Source: Candidatus Brocadiaceae bacterium (GTDB lineage Bacteria; Planctomycetota; Brocadiia; SM23-32). Taken from it: a DNA stretch of 39,358 bases. This document shows, piece by piece, positions 32,506 to 39,358 of the stretch (the first letter of the stretch is position 1; each line of letters starts with the position of its first letter). Below the pieces are notes generated by a model. That model did not search any database, was not told where the DNA came from, and saw nothing but the letters and a program-made list of their open reading frames with translations. Position numbers and translations under genes: made by a program. The stretch is taken from assembly GCA_003551305.1 (NCBI GenBank), contig PUMJ01000121.1:1-39358 (forward strand), in the 5' to 3' direction.

Positions 32506-33357
32506 TTACCCGGCACCGGGCAGTTTGACAAAGACAAACGTGGCCAGCACCAGCGGCCACAAGACTATCCCCACAGCGGTGAGAACAGCAGCCCACGCGA
32601 CCTGGGCACGGCTGACCGCCCCGGCCCGACTCGAGCGCAGCCGCGCTGCCCTGATGTCGCGCCAGGCTCTGAACCCGTAAACGGGTACCGACAGTATTAT
32701 GATGCGCGGCATGGTGATCCCGAAAATGCGCCACGGCAGGATAAGATCGCGCACCTGGGCTTCCCATCCCACACCCCGCCCGAGCAGCAGATACAGAGGC
32801 GTGCCCAACACGGCCAACGGACCCAAGAGGCCTAGTAAGGGAAGGAGATGGCGCAAATCCCGTGGCCCGAACACGGCGGCGGCTGTCCAGGCCAGAACCA
32901 CGCCGACCGCATAGACCTGCAGAACCACCAGCATGGCGGTCACCAGCCAGGACGGCCCAGGCGGAGGCGGTTGGTGCCGGGGACCGCGGCCCGCAGTGTC
33001 TCGGGACGGGCTCTCGATCCCGCGGCGCCATGTCCGGAACCAGAAAGCAACCGGGCCGACCGGAAACGCCAGCCAGAGGAGGGCATACCACGCTCGACGT
33101 TTCCAGGTTGAGGGGATGCCTTCGGCCACCAGCGACGCGAGGACGACCGTCGGCATCCATCCCAAAAGCCAGAGATAGCCCACGAGGAGCCCCCATCCAC
33201 CGTGCCAGGCCCATTGCACCTCGCGGCCGTGAGTCGCTACAGTCCGCTGCACGTGCCAGAGGGCCCACCAGCCGGCCCCGGAAAACAAGGGGTAGACGGC
33301 AAACCAAAGGTCCAGGTAAAGTCTTCCCGGTGCTCCGTCGGGCGGATCTGCAGGCAT
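32506..33357 (-). CDS. Polytopic membrane protein, unrecognised
   Basis: 283 residues from ATG 33357, with AAAGG 8 bases upstream. About six hydrophobic helices: around 17-35, 51-75, 88-107, 137-160, 168-190 and a C-terminal one at about 255-277. A Pro-rich loop (RHQPPPPGP) lies in the middle. No family recognised. A second open frame with a better ribosome site starts at 33472 and runs into this gene's start in another frame (see findings). Confidence 0.65.
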   Translation of the reverse strand: MPADPPDGAPGRLYLDLWFAVYPLFSGAGWWALWHVQRTVATHGREVQWAWHGGWGLLVGYLWLLGWMPTVVLASLVAEGIPSTWKRRAWYALLWLAFPVGPVAFWFRTWRRGIESPSRDTAGRGPRHQPPPPGPSWLVTAMLVVLQVYAVGVVLAWTAAAVFGPRDLRHLLPLLGLLGPLAVLGTPLYLLLGRGVGWEAQVRDLILPWRIFGITMPRIIILSVPVYGFRAWRDIRAARLRSSRAGAVSRAQVAWAAVLTAVGIVLWPLVLATFVFVKLPGAG

Positions 33358-33566
33358 CACTGGTGCCTTTCGGCAAGAGGTAGTCTGTCACGCGCACGAA
33401 CTGAAGAAGGTAGTGTCTTGCACGCGCCCACCGCCAGCGGCGCTCTGGCTCATCCCGGTCTGCGTTGCTCATGCAGGCCCTCTCCGGACTCTACGTAACT
33501 CCCCAAACCCGACCGAACCTCGCCGTGGTGAAGGTGGGGAGCCGAGCGGGGACATACAGAAATATA

Positions 33567-33595
33567 GTTATCCAATCCTTTCAACCGCACGTCAA
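33567..33595 (-). promoter_or_regulatory. Candidate sigma70 promoter
   Basis: TTGACG (33590-33595), 17-base spacer, GATAAC (33567-33572) on the minus strand, at the end of the YcxB-like gene. The start point would be about 95 bases before ATG 33472 and 200 before ATG 33357. Confidence 0.4.
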
Positions 33596-33603
33596 GACGC
33601 GCG

Positions 33604-34296
33604 TTACGGAACGAGAGCATTCAGCAATGCCACGAGCAGACAACCTAAAGCCAAGAGCAGGACCGAGAGACATAATGCCAGCTTCATCTGCCTCGTTGCT
33701 TGCCGGTGCAAAACCTGCCATCCAGCCTCCGCTGGAGGGCGCGGAGTGCCATTCCTCCGCACCATCGCATCGAGTTCCTCCGCAAATGCCTCAGCGGCCT
33801 GTGCATTCTCAAATGCGGCGTGCGGCACAAACACAGCAGCGCCGGACTCAACTTCAATTTCGAGAAAGCTGTTTAGTCGTCTTATCCCTTGCACGCCAGC
33901 CCACTGGATCGTACGCGACTCGAACCGACGTGTTATCCGTATCCCGCCGTCCGAGATTACGATCTCAGTGCGCTCAGGTACGATCTCGGCCTCGGGGCCG
34001 ACGGTGATTGCCTGGATAACCTCATGCCCCAACCTGCGAGCAAGGACCCGCCAGGCGGGGAGCCAGACGATACTGGAGAGCCCCACGCTTATGCCCGCCC
34101 AGATCAGGGCCTGTGAGAGGCCCATATTCGCCGGTTCAGCAAGGATAAAGAACAACACGAGCCCTGCCACAGGTCCAGCAGCAAACCCCACGCGATACAG
34201 GTACCTTACCGGTGGGCTGCTACCCAGCGACTCTTTGGCGGCGGCCACGAAGTCGGCTTCGGTAATCTGGTAACTCAGATGAATTTCGCGATTCAT
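33604..34296 (-). CDS. YcxB-like membrane protein
   Basis: 230 residues from ATG 34296. Two N-terminal helices (about 33-53 and 62-82), a soluble domain with EIVISDGGIRITRRFESRTI, then IQWAGVQGIRR and AAVFVPHAAFENAQAAEAFA, and a last helix at about 208-228. The W-x-x-V plus 'F-P-x-x-A-F' pattern matches the YcxB-like C-terminal domain, whose function is unknown. It is expressed from the Repeat B promoter module. Base composition looks less GC-rich than the left half of the window (by eye). Confidence 0.75.
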   Translation of the reverse strand: MNREIHLSYQITEADFVAAAKESLGSSPPVRYLYRVGFAAGPVAGLVLFFILAEPANMGLSQALIWAGISVGLSSIVWLPAWRVLARRLGHEVIQAITVGPEAEIVPERTEIVISDGGIRITRRFESRTIQWAGVQGIRRLNSFLEIEVESGAAVFVPHAAFENAQAAEAFAEELDAMVRRNGTPRPPAEAGWQVLHRQATRQMKLALCLSVLLLALGCLLVALLNALVP

Positions 34297-34318
34297 CGGT
34301 GCATCTTCTCGCCCCATT

Positions 34319-34361
34319 CTACCCGTAGTATATCACGTTTCCGTCCTGCCGCTCGACGGCG
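34319..34361 (-). repeat. Repeat B, copy 1: extended -10 promoter module
   Basis: 43 bases, 41 identical to 36467-36509. On the minus strand it contains TGATATACT (extended -10; 34327-34335) and, upstream of that, the hairpin GCCGTCGAGCGGC. It ends 23 bases before the YcxB-like ATG at 34296, so it is placed as its promoter. Confidence 0.7.
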
Positions 34362-34366
34362 GCCTT

Positions 34367-34409
34367 GCGGCCGGGGAAGCCCTCCGGCGCACGCCGGTCA
34401 CTCCTCCGC
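34367..34409 (-). repeat. Repeat A, copy 2: conserved end of ankyrin gene and 3' hairpin
   Basis: Identical over 43 bases to 31632-31674. Thirty-one of these bases lie beyond the stop codon, so the duplication took the 3' flank with it or the hairpin is under selection. Confidence 0.8.
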
Positions 34410-35111
34410 GCCGTCCTCCCGCAGCAACTGGACAAGTTCATCGGAGCCCCGCCTGCGTGCCAGGGCGAGAGGAGTCATCCCTCTGTCGTTTCGCACATTC
34501 GTGGTCGCGCCTGCTTCCAGGAGAGACCGCGCCATAGTGATGGCCTCTACCTCGTCACGCAATTCCACGGCATAATGCAACGGCCTACGGCCTTTGCTGT
34601 CGGCTACATTGGGGTCGGCCCCATGGCGCAGAAGCAAGATGGCTATCTCGATTTCGCCTTGCCGCAAGGCCAGGTGGAGCGGCGTCACCCCGGTCGAGCG
34701 GTCCTGAAAATCAACCTCCGAGCCTGCGTCGAGCAGCAATTTGACCACTCTCACATGACCAAGGTAAGCCGCGTAGCTGATAGGGCCTCCTCCAAACATG
34801 TCCGCGGCATTGACATCGGCGCCCCGGTCCAGCAGAAATCGGACTGTCTCCAACTGCCCCCGTGATGCGGCCATAAGGAGAGGTGTTACCCCGTCCTTGC
34901 CCTGCGTATCAACGGGCATCCTCATCACGTCCAGCAGGAACCGGACGCGGTCCGCATCTCCCTCCATGGCCGCTACGTGGATTGCCGTGTAACCGCGCGT
35001 CAGGATGACGGGTATCATGTAGAGGGCGCTATACCAGACTGCGATAGCCGACACAACCAGAACCGGCACACCGATTACGACCAGTGTGCACACCCGTTTC
35101 TTTCCAAACAT
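34398..35111 (-). CDS. Membrane-anchored ankyrin-repeat protein
   Basis: 237 residues. N-terminal helix (about 9-37), then six ankyrin repeats from about 41, for example VTPLLMAASRGQLETVRFLL, VTPLHLALRQGEIEIAILLL and MTPLALARRRGSDELVQLL. It is the uninterrupted paralogue of the gene at 31663. GGGAAG is about 10 bases before ATG 35111. The 3' end and flank are Repeat A. Confidence 0.87.
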   Translation of the reverse strand: MFGKKRVCTLVVIGVPVLVVSAIAVWYSALYMIPVILTRGYTAIHVAAMEGDADRVRFLLDVMRMPVDTQGKDGVTPLLMAASRGQLETVRFLLDRGADVNAADMFGGGPISYAAYLGHVRVVKLLLDAGSEVDFQDRSTGVTPLHLALRQGEIEIAILLLRHGADPNVADSKGRRPLHYAVELRDEVEAITMARSLLEAGATTNVRNDRGMTPLALARRRGSDELVQLLREDGAEE

Positions 35112-35174
35112 CTGCTATCTTCCCTGTGTTTGCGACAGTCCAGCGGCGTCGTCGCTCTGCGCGGTCTCCATGTT

Positions 35175-36329
35175 CTACTCGGTTCTGAGTTCCTCTGCTG
35201 TCCTGGAGCCGTGAGCGCGCAGGAGTTCGGCCACGTCATCGTTACCCCGGCGCAGGGCGACATCCAGCGGGGTCTGGCCGTTGTCATTCCGCACGCCGGG
35301 CAGGGCGCCCGCTTCGAGCAGAAGGCGGACCATGCCCCTGCGATCGGCCGAAGCCGCAGCGTGCAGCGGCGTGTTGCCGCTGTGGTCCTGTGCATTCACG
35401 TCCGCGCCGGCCTGCAGCAACACGCGGACCGTGTCCGGGAATGCCGAGCCCGCTGCCAGATGAAGCGGGGTCTCGCCCGTTGCACTTTCGCCGTCAACCC
35501 TCGCCCCGGCCTCGAGCAGCACAAGCGCATTCTGCGTGCTTCCCCCCCATGCCGCCCAATGGAGCGGCGTCTGCCCGGTCTCCGTCAGTGCCTCGATGTT
35601 GGCCCCGTGAGTCAGCCAGAACGCCACGAGTTCCGGCCGGTCGTGGCTGGGCGCTGCCCGGTGGAGAACCGTCGCCCCACCGCCGATGTCCGCGTTCACG
35701 TCCGCACCGTGCTGCAACAGCAGACGGATCACGTCCCAATGCTCCCCCATGGCGGGCAGTTCCAGCGTGCTCGGACCGCTCTTCGGGTTGACCTGCGGGT
35801 CGGCCCCGGCCTTCAGCAGAAAGCGGGCGACCCTCACATCGCCATTCTTCACCGCAACGTGCAGCGGGGTGCGACCTATTTCTGTACCGCAACACGCACC
35901 GGCGTGCGAGCGAAGCGCTCTCTCTTCGGACACCGCACCGCCCAGCCCGACGGCAAGGCGGCAGAGCGTCACCGAGCCGGTCGAGGCAGCCCAGTGCAGA
36001 GACGAGCCCCACCACAGCGATGCTGTTGCCCACATGCCCGCCAGAACGACAACGCTCAGGCAGACTCCCGCGACGCTGCGCCATACGTCTCGCCGACGCC
36101 ACAGGGCGACGCACCCCGTCACCAATGCCGCCACACATGTCAGCAACGCAGCGACAGCCAGCAGCGAAACGCGCGGATGGGGCCCCAGAGAGAGATCGGC
36201 CAGGATGGCCATCAGCAGCCCGAAGCAACTGAGAGCCAGCAGGTTCCACAGAAGCCGGCCTGACCGCCCCTCCCCGTCGCGCGGACCGCCGGTGCCGGGA
36301 CTGCCCTCCGTGTCGTGGCCACGAGCCAT
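35175..36329 (-). CDS. Three-helix membrane ankyrin-repeat protein
   Basis: 384 residues from ATG 36329, with GGGGAGGAAG 3 bases upstream. Three hydrophobic helices (about 26-45, 53-75, 84-105), then seven or more ankyrin repeats, for example GRTPLHVAVKNGDVRVARFLL, shown in part as TPLHVAVKNGDVRVARF, GQTPLHWAAWGG, GNTPLHAAASADRRGMVRLL and GQTPLDVALRRGNDDVAELL. Its third-helix region DVWRSVAGVCLSVVVLAGMW resembles a segment of the protein at 36542. The Repeat B promoter module lies about 140 bases upstream. Confidence 0.87.
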   Translation of the reverse strand: MARGHDTEGSPGTGGPRDGEGRSGRLLWNLLALSCFGLLMAILADLSLGPHPRVSLLAVAALLTCVAALVTGCVALWRRRDVWRSVAGVCLSVVVLAGMWATASLWWGSSLHWAASTGSVTLCRLAVGLGGAVSEERALRSHAGACCGTEIGRTPLHVAVKNGDVRVARFLLKAGADPQVNPKSGPSTLELPAMGEHWDVIRLLLQHGADVNADIGGGATVLHRAAPSHDRPELVAFWLTHGANIEALTETGQTPLHWAAWGGSTQNALVLLEAGARVDGESATGETPLHLAAGSAFPDTVRVLLQAGADVNAQDHSGNTPLHAAASADRRGMVRLLLEAGALPGVRNDNGQTPLDVALRRGNDDVAELLRAHGSRTAEELRTE

Positions 36330-36466
36330 TAGCTTCCTCCCCGTCGCTTCAGGCAACCACCGACGACCGGGCGAACAGAAGCCGCTGTGAGTGCTGAACG
36401 TCCTGCCCACGGCATGTCTTTCCGCCTTCGAGCCCGGGCACCGCCTGCCGGCCCGTCGGCCTCATC

Positions 36467-36509
36467 CTACCCGTAGTATATCACGTCGCCGTCCTGCCGC
36501 TCGACGGCG
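36467..36509 (-). repeat. Repeat B, copy 2: extended -10 promoter module
   Basis: 41 of 43 bases identical to 34319-34361, with the same TGATATACT extended -10 (36475-36483). It lies between the stop of the gene at 36542 and the start of the ankyrin gene at 36329, so it is placed to transcribe that ankyrin gene. Confidence 0.7.
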
Positions 36510-36541
36510 TTATGAGCTCACTCGCAAGTCTTGGAAACCAC

Positions 36542-37111
36542 TTACTGCGCCTTGCGGCGAAGTGCGGCTACTCTAAGGCCAGCCAGCACGCCAATCACGG
36601 AAGCGACGGAGTAGAATACTATCCTTGCCTGAGCCGCAATTTCCGTGCGAAATCTGGACAGGAACAGTTCGTAGGGAACACCATCGATGACCACTCTGTC
36701 AAAGCCGTAGACAAGTGACTCAACCCAGAGCTGCACAGCACCCCAGGCCGGGCCGGCCAGAATCACGCCGAGGGCAACGCCGGCCAAACTCCGCCATATA
36801 ACCGAACCTTGAGGCGTGCTCACGCCATAGGCCGTCAGAGCGCCCATGGCACCAACACGCAACGCAAAGATGAACTGAGGATCGGGGCCGTGCCACATGT
36901 TAATCTGGCCCATCCATGCGAGACGTGTGTAGGAGTAGCTCACCGCAAGCGAAAGTCCGAGGTACGCCAACCCCACCCACGCGGGGAGCAGACGAGCCGC
37001 GCGTCGCCCCGATAACCCCGATATGTAGGAAGCGCCACACGCAAACAATAGAAAACATACAACATTACCAATGAGGACTATCAACTCAGCCGCAAGCAGC
37101 ATAGTACCCAT
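36542..37111 (-). CDS. Polytopic membrane protein related to the ankyrin protein's membrane part
   Basis: About 189 residues from ATG 37111; ATG 37102 or GTG 37147 are alternatives, and none has a good ribosome site. About five hydrophobic helices. The segment SVIWRSLAGVALGVILAGPA lines up with DVWRSVAGVCLSVVVLAGMW of the neighbouring ankyrin protein, so this may be a version without ankyrin repeats. No named family recognised. Confidence 0.6.
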   Translation of the reverse strand: MGTMLLAAELIVLIGNVVCFLLFACGASYISGLSGRRAARLLPAWVGLAYLGLSLAVSYSYTRLAWMGQINMWHGPDPQFIFALRVGAMGALTAYGVSTPQGSVIWRSLAGVALGVILAGPAWGAVQLWVESLVYGFDRVVIDGVPYELFLSRFRTEIAAQARIVFYSVASVIGVLAGLRVAALRRKAQ

Positions 37112-37240
37112 CCGCTGAGGTGAACCACGCGTTATCTTTTGCAGCACTCACGGAAAGCGCTGTGATCGTAGTCCCACTGGAAGGCGTAAAGGGGCGTCAT
37201 CTGCCAATCCTACCATTGTTCACCTGTCAGCCTATCGGCC

Positions 37241-38590
37241 TCATTGCAGGCGTTCCATCAACTCTTCGTCGGCCTCAAGCAGCACCTCTATCACGGCGAG
37301 GTGTCCCCGACCCGCGGCGAACTCCAGGGGAGTGGACCCAAAATCGTCCCTCGCCTCGGGGTCGGCGCCCGCGGAAAGCAACACCTCAGCGGCCCCAGCG
37401 GCGTTCGCCCCGGCGGCCCAGTGCAGCGGGGTGCGGCCATGCTCGGTTCTGCGTAAGGCGAGGGATTCGTCCTGCGCCAGCAAACGCCGCAGTTGCTCGG
37501 CATCGTCAAGGGCTGCTGCCGAAAAGACGCTCGGCTGCGCCCCATGGGCGGACAGTATGCTCGCGACATCCCCCTTGCCGAACAGCGCCGCATGGTCCAA
37601 CGGCGTCAAGCCATCATCCGTCTGGGCCGATGGCGTGGCCCCGCCGTCCAGCAAAGCCTGAACCACCGGCGCGTGGCCATTGCGAGCGGCAACATGCAAC
37701 GCGGTCACACCGACATCGTTGGTGGCCCCGACTTCGGCTCCTTCTTCGAGCAGCAGGTTCACCATTTCTGCGTTGCCCGCGAGCGCTGCCAGGTGCAAGA
37801 GCGTGAAACCGCTCTCGTCCCTGGCTGTGAGCAGTCCCCGGTCATGCGCCAACGCTTCGGCCACCTTCTCGGTTGTCAGGTCCAAAGGAGCCGATAACAG
37901 TTCCTCGCGCACCTGCTCTATCCGCGGTTCATCCGCTTCGGGTGTCTCCGGTTCGGGTCTCGCGCGTAAAACGGACCTTCCTATCACGACGCCGACGATT
38001 GCCAGGATGGCAAGCCCGGTGCCTGCGGCCATAAGAGCGCTCTTGCCCCGGCGGTTCCGAGCCGTCGCGCCCGAGCGCCCGTGTCCCCGCAACCTTGCTC
38101 CGATGATCAGCCACAGCGGCAAGGCAAGGAATCCTTCAAAGGCGAGGATCAACCAGGGGTTCACGGAGTCAACGGCGAAGATTGCCGTTGTTCCATCCAG
38201 GTAGAACAGCCTCCAGCTCGCCGGGTCGGCTCGTCCCAGCAGGAAGACGACAGCCGCCAGCACAACAAAGACCCCCGTCAAAGGTGCTTTGACGATCAGG
38301 TACACCAGCCCCGAGAACCTGGAAATCGTGGGCTTCGATCGCAAACCGAGATGAAGCGACGCAAGGGATGAGAGGGCCGCGCAGAGCCAGAGGTACATCG
38401 GCAGACTATGAAGTGACAGCCAGACAAAAGCAACGAGAGGACCGGTCCTGGCGTAGTCCAGGCCGGCATCCGGCTGGAAGGTAAACGTCACGACTACGGC
38501 CACGGCCCCAACGATGGCAGCGTGCACAACCGTGAGCCAGAACGCCAAGCCCGCCTTCCGCTTCTTTTCCTCTATGGGCAGTCCGGCCAC
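37241..38590 (-). CDS. Multi-helix membrane protein with C-terminal ankyrin repeats
   Basis: 449 residues. Start is GTG 38590 with GGAGG 7 bases upstream. About five hydrophobic helices (roughly 15-37, 50-75, 92-118, 142-165, 185-205), a Glu/Pro-rich linker, then six ankyrin repeats from about 255: FTLLHLAALAGNAEMVNLLL, VTALHVAARNGHAPVVQALL, LTPLDHAALFGKGDVASIL, a degenerate one, RTPLHWAAGANAAGAAEVLL and STPLEFAAGRGHLAVIEVLL. Probably presents the repeats on one face of the inner membrane. Partner and role unknown. Confidence 0.85.
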   Translation of the reverse strand: MAGLPIEEKKRKAGLAFWLTVVHAAIVGAVAVVVTFTFQPDAGLDYARTGPLVAFVWLSLHSLPMYLWLCAALSSLASLHLGLRSKPTISRFSGLVYLIVKAPLTGVFVVLAAVVFLLGRADPASWRLFYLDGTTAIFAVDSVNPWLILAFEGFLALPLWLIIGARLRGHGRSGATARNRRGKSALMAAGTGLAILAIVGVVIGRSVLRARPEPETPEADEPRIEQVREELLSAPLDLTTEKVAEALAHDRGLLTARDESGFTLLHLAALAGNAEMVNLLLEEGAEVGATNDVGVTALHVAARNGHAPVVQALLDGGATPSAQTDDGLTPLDHAALFGKGDVASILSAHGAQPSVFSAAALDDAEQLRRLLAQDESLALRRTEHGRTPLHWAAGANAAGAAEVLLSAGADPEARDDFGSTPLEFAAGRGHLAVIEVLLEADEELMERLQ

Positions 38591-38683
38591 GGGTCATCCT
38601 CCGGTTTCATGGTGCAGCAGTTCACCCGGGCACCTCCGACTCGCCAAGCAAATGTTCCCCATCTCGTGTCGTTCATTCGGCGG

Positions 38684-39358
38684 TCACTCGCCATCGTCCT
38701 CAGCCGGGGCGAGATCAGTCATCAAGATTCGAGCCAGTTCATCCGCCTCGTCTTGTGCTATGTCGAGCGGCGTGCGCCCTGTATCGTCCTGGGCGTCGGG
38801 GCGGGCTCCATGTTCCAGCAGCAGCCGGATCACCCGTTCATCCGGCGGGCGAACCATCTCGCCATCGCGAGTCAGGATCACCGCCTTGTGGAGGGGATGC
38901 TGTCCTTCCGGTCCGGGAATATCGGGGGAAGCACCAGCGAGCAGCAGGGCTTCGACCACCTCCGCACCGCGTTCCCATGCCGCAACATGCAAGGCGGTTC
39001 CCGTGCCTGGAGCGTTATGATCAACCGGAGAGCCTGCCGCGATCAGGGGCTCGATGATGGACGGTCGCCGCATGGAAGCGGCCACGTGAAGAGGAGTCCA
39101 GCCGGTCTGCGACGTGGCCGCCGGGTCTGTCCCCTCGGCGATCAGGAAGTTGACCAGCTCAACGTGGTCCGTTCGAGCCGCCCTGTGCAGCGGCGTGGTC
39201 CCCGCCTTGCACCTGGCGTTTGGATCGGCGCCGTGTGCAACGAGTAGCTTGACCGTCCTGTAGCGTCCGAGACCGGCGGCCCGGTGCAGCGGAGTGTCGC
39301 CAAACCTATCACAAACTGCAGAGACGTCCGCTCCGTGCGCCAGCAGTACCCTGGCCAC
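38684..39358 (-). CDS. Ankyrin-repeat protein (5' end beyond window)
   Basis: At least 224 residues, open to the window edge, so the N-terminus is not seen. Six or more ankyrin repeats are visible, such as DTPLHRAAGLGRYRTVKLLV, TTPLHRAARTDHVELVNFLI, WTPLHVAASMRRPSIIEPLI and RTPLDIAQDEADELARIL. The C-terminus is acidic. No membrane segment is in the visible part. It ends 93 bases before the next ankyrin gene. Confidence 0.85.
   Translation of the reverse strand: MARVLLAHGADVSAVCDRFGDTPLHRAAGLGRYRTVKLLVAHGADPNARCKAGTTPLHRAARTDHVELVNFLIAEGTDPAATSQTGWTPLHVAASMRRPSIIEPLIAAGSPVDHNAPGTGTALHVAAWERGAEVVEALLLAGASPDIPGPEGQHPLHKAVILTRDGEMVRPPDERVIRLLLEHGARPDAQDDTGRTPLDIAQDEADELARILMTDLAPAEDDGE

Noticed and set aside
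37132-37200. 22-codon minus-strand frame (MTPLYAFQWDYDHSAFRECC)
   Set aside because: The residues look protein-like and may be the tail of a lost gene, but it is too short and lacks a ribosome site.

Overview
The window is GC-rich bacterial DNA, densely coding, with frequent ATGA/GTGA overlaps between neighbouring genes. No rRNA, tRNA or phylogenetic marker settles the taxon. Several features fit a Planctomycetota/PVC-like bacterium: 24-residue 'VTDAGLxHLxxLxNL' leucine-rich repeats, a DUF3604 PHP-type hydrolase, a DUF58 plus BatA-type pair, a pseudopilin-like 'CxxNLRQI' protein and many lineage-specific membrane proteins. Hydrogenase maturation genes and an oxygen-sensitive 2-oxoacid:ferredoxin oxidoreductase suggest an anaerobic or microaerobic life. 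This assignment is inference.

Left part (1-15.4 kb). A truncated DUF3604 gene faces away from def-fmt-DUF116 (initiator tRNA formylation and N-terminal deformylation). Facing these is a run of ten tightly packed minus-strand genes, read from 13.9 kb down to 3.7 kb: metX-metW-nth-hypF-hypC-hypD-hypE-UDP-sugar pyrophosphorylase-HDAC-like deacetylase-comF. All gaps are about 20 bases or less, or are overlaps. metY lies just upstream, so methionine synthesis (metX, metW, metY), base-excision repair, NiFe-hydrogenase cyanide-ligand synthesis (HypF/C/D/E), nucleotide-sugar synthesis and DNA uptake may be partly co-transcribed.

Middle (15.4-25.5 kb). A 0.5-kb gap with candidate promoters precedes a DUF58 gene and a BatA/VWA membrane protein. 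A terminator-like hairpin and a 112-bp palindromic MITE-like element follow. Next comes a minus-strand operon xseB-nadK-korDABC. Its candidate promoter overlaps, back to back, the promoter of a PflX-like radical SAM gene. A membrane protein and a DUF2752 gene follow, behind a strong sigma70-like promoter whose spacer is a perfect 16-bp palindrome (a likely operator).

Right part (25.5-39.4 kb). Every gene is on the minus strand and most are unrecognised membrane or membrane-anchored proteins. They include a pseudopilin-like protein, a lipoprotein, a membrane-anchored LRR protein with 13 exact 24-residue repeats, a YcxB-like protein, and five ankyrin-repeat proteins (one cut by the window edge), most with N-terminal membrane segments. 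DNA repeats link the members: an extended -10 promoter module in two copies, a shared 3' hairpin in two copies, and a chimeric pseudogene joining a piece of the LRR gene to the end of an ankyrin gene. This expanding and recombining array of membrane-tethered repeat proteins is the best candidate for an undescribed system here; its function cannot be read from the sequence.
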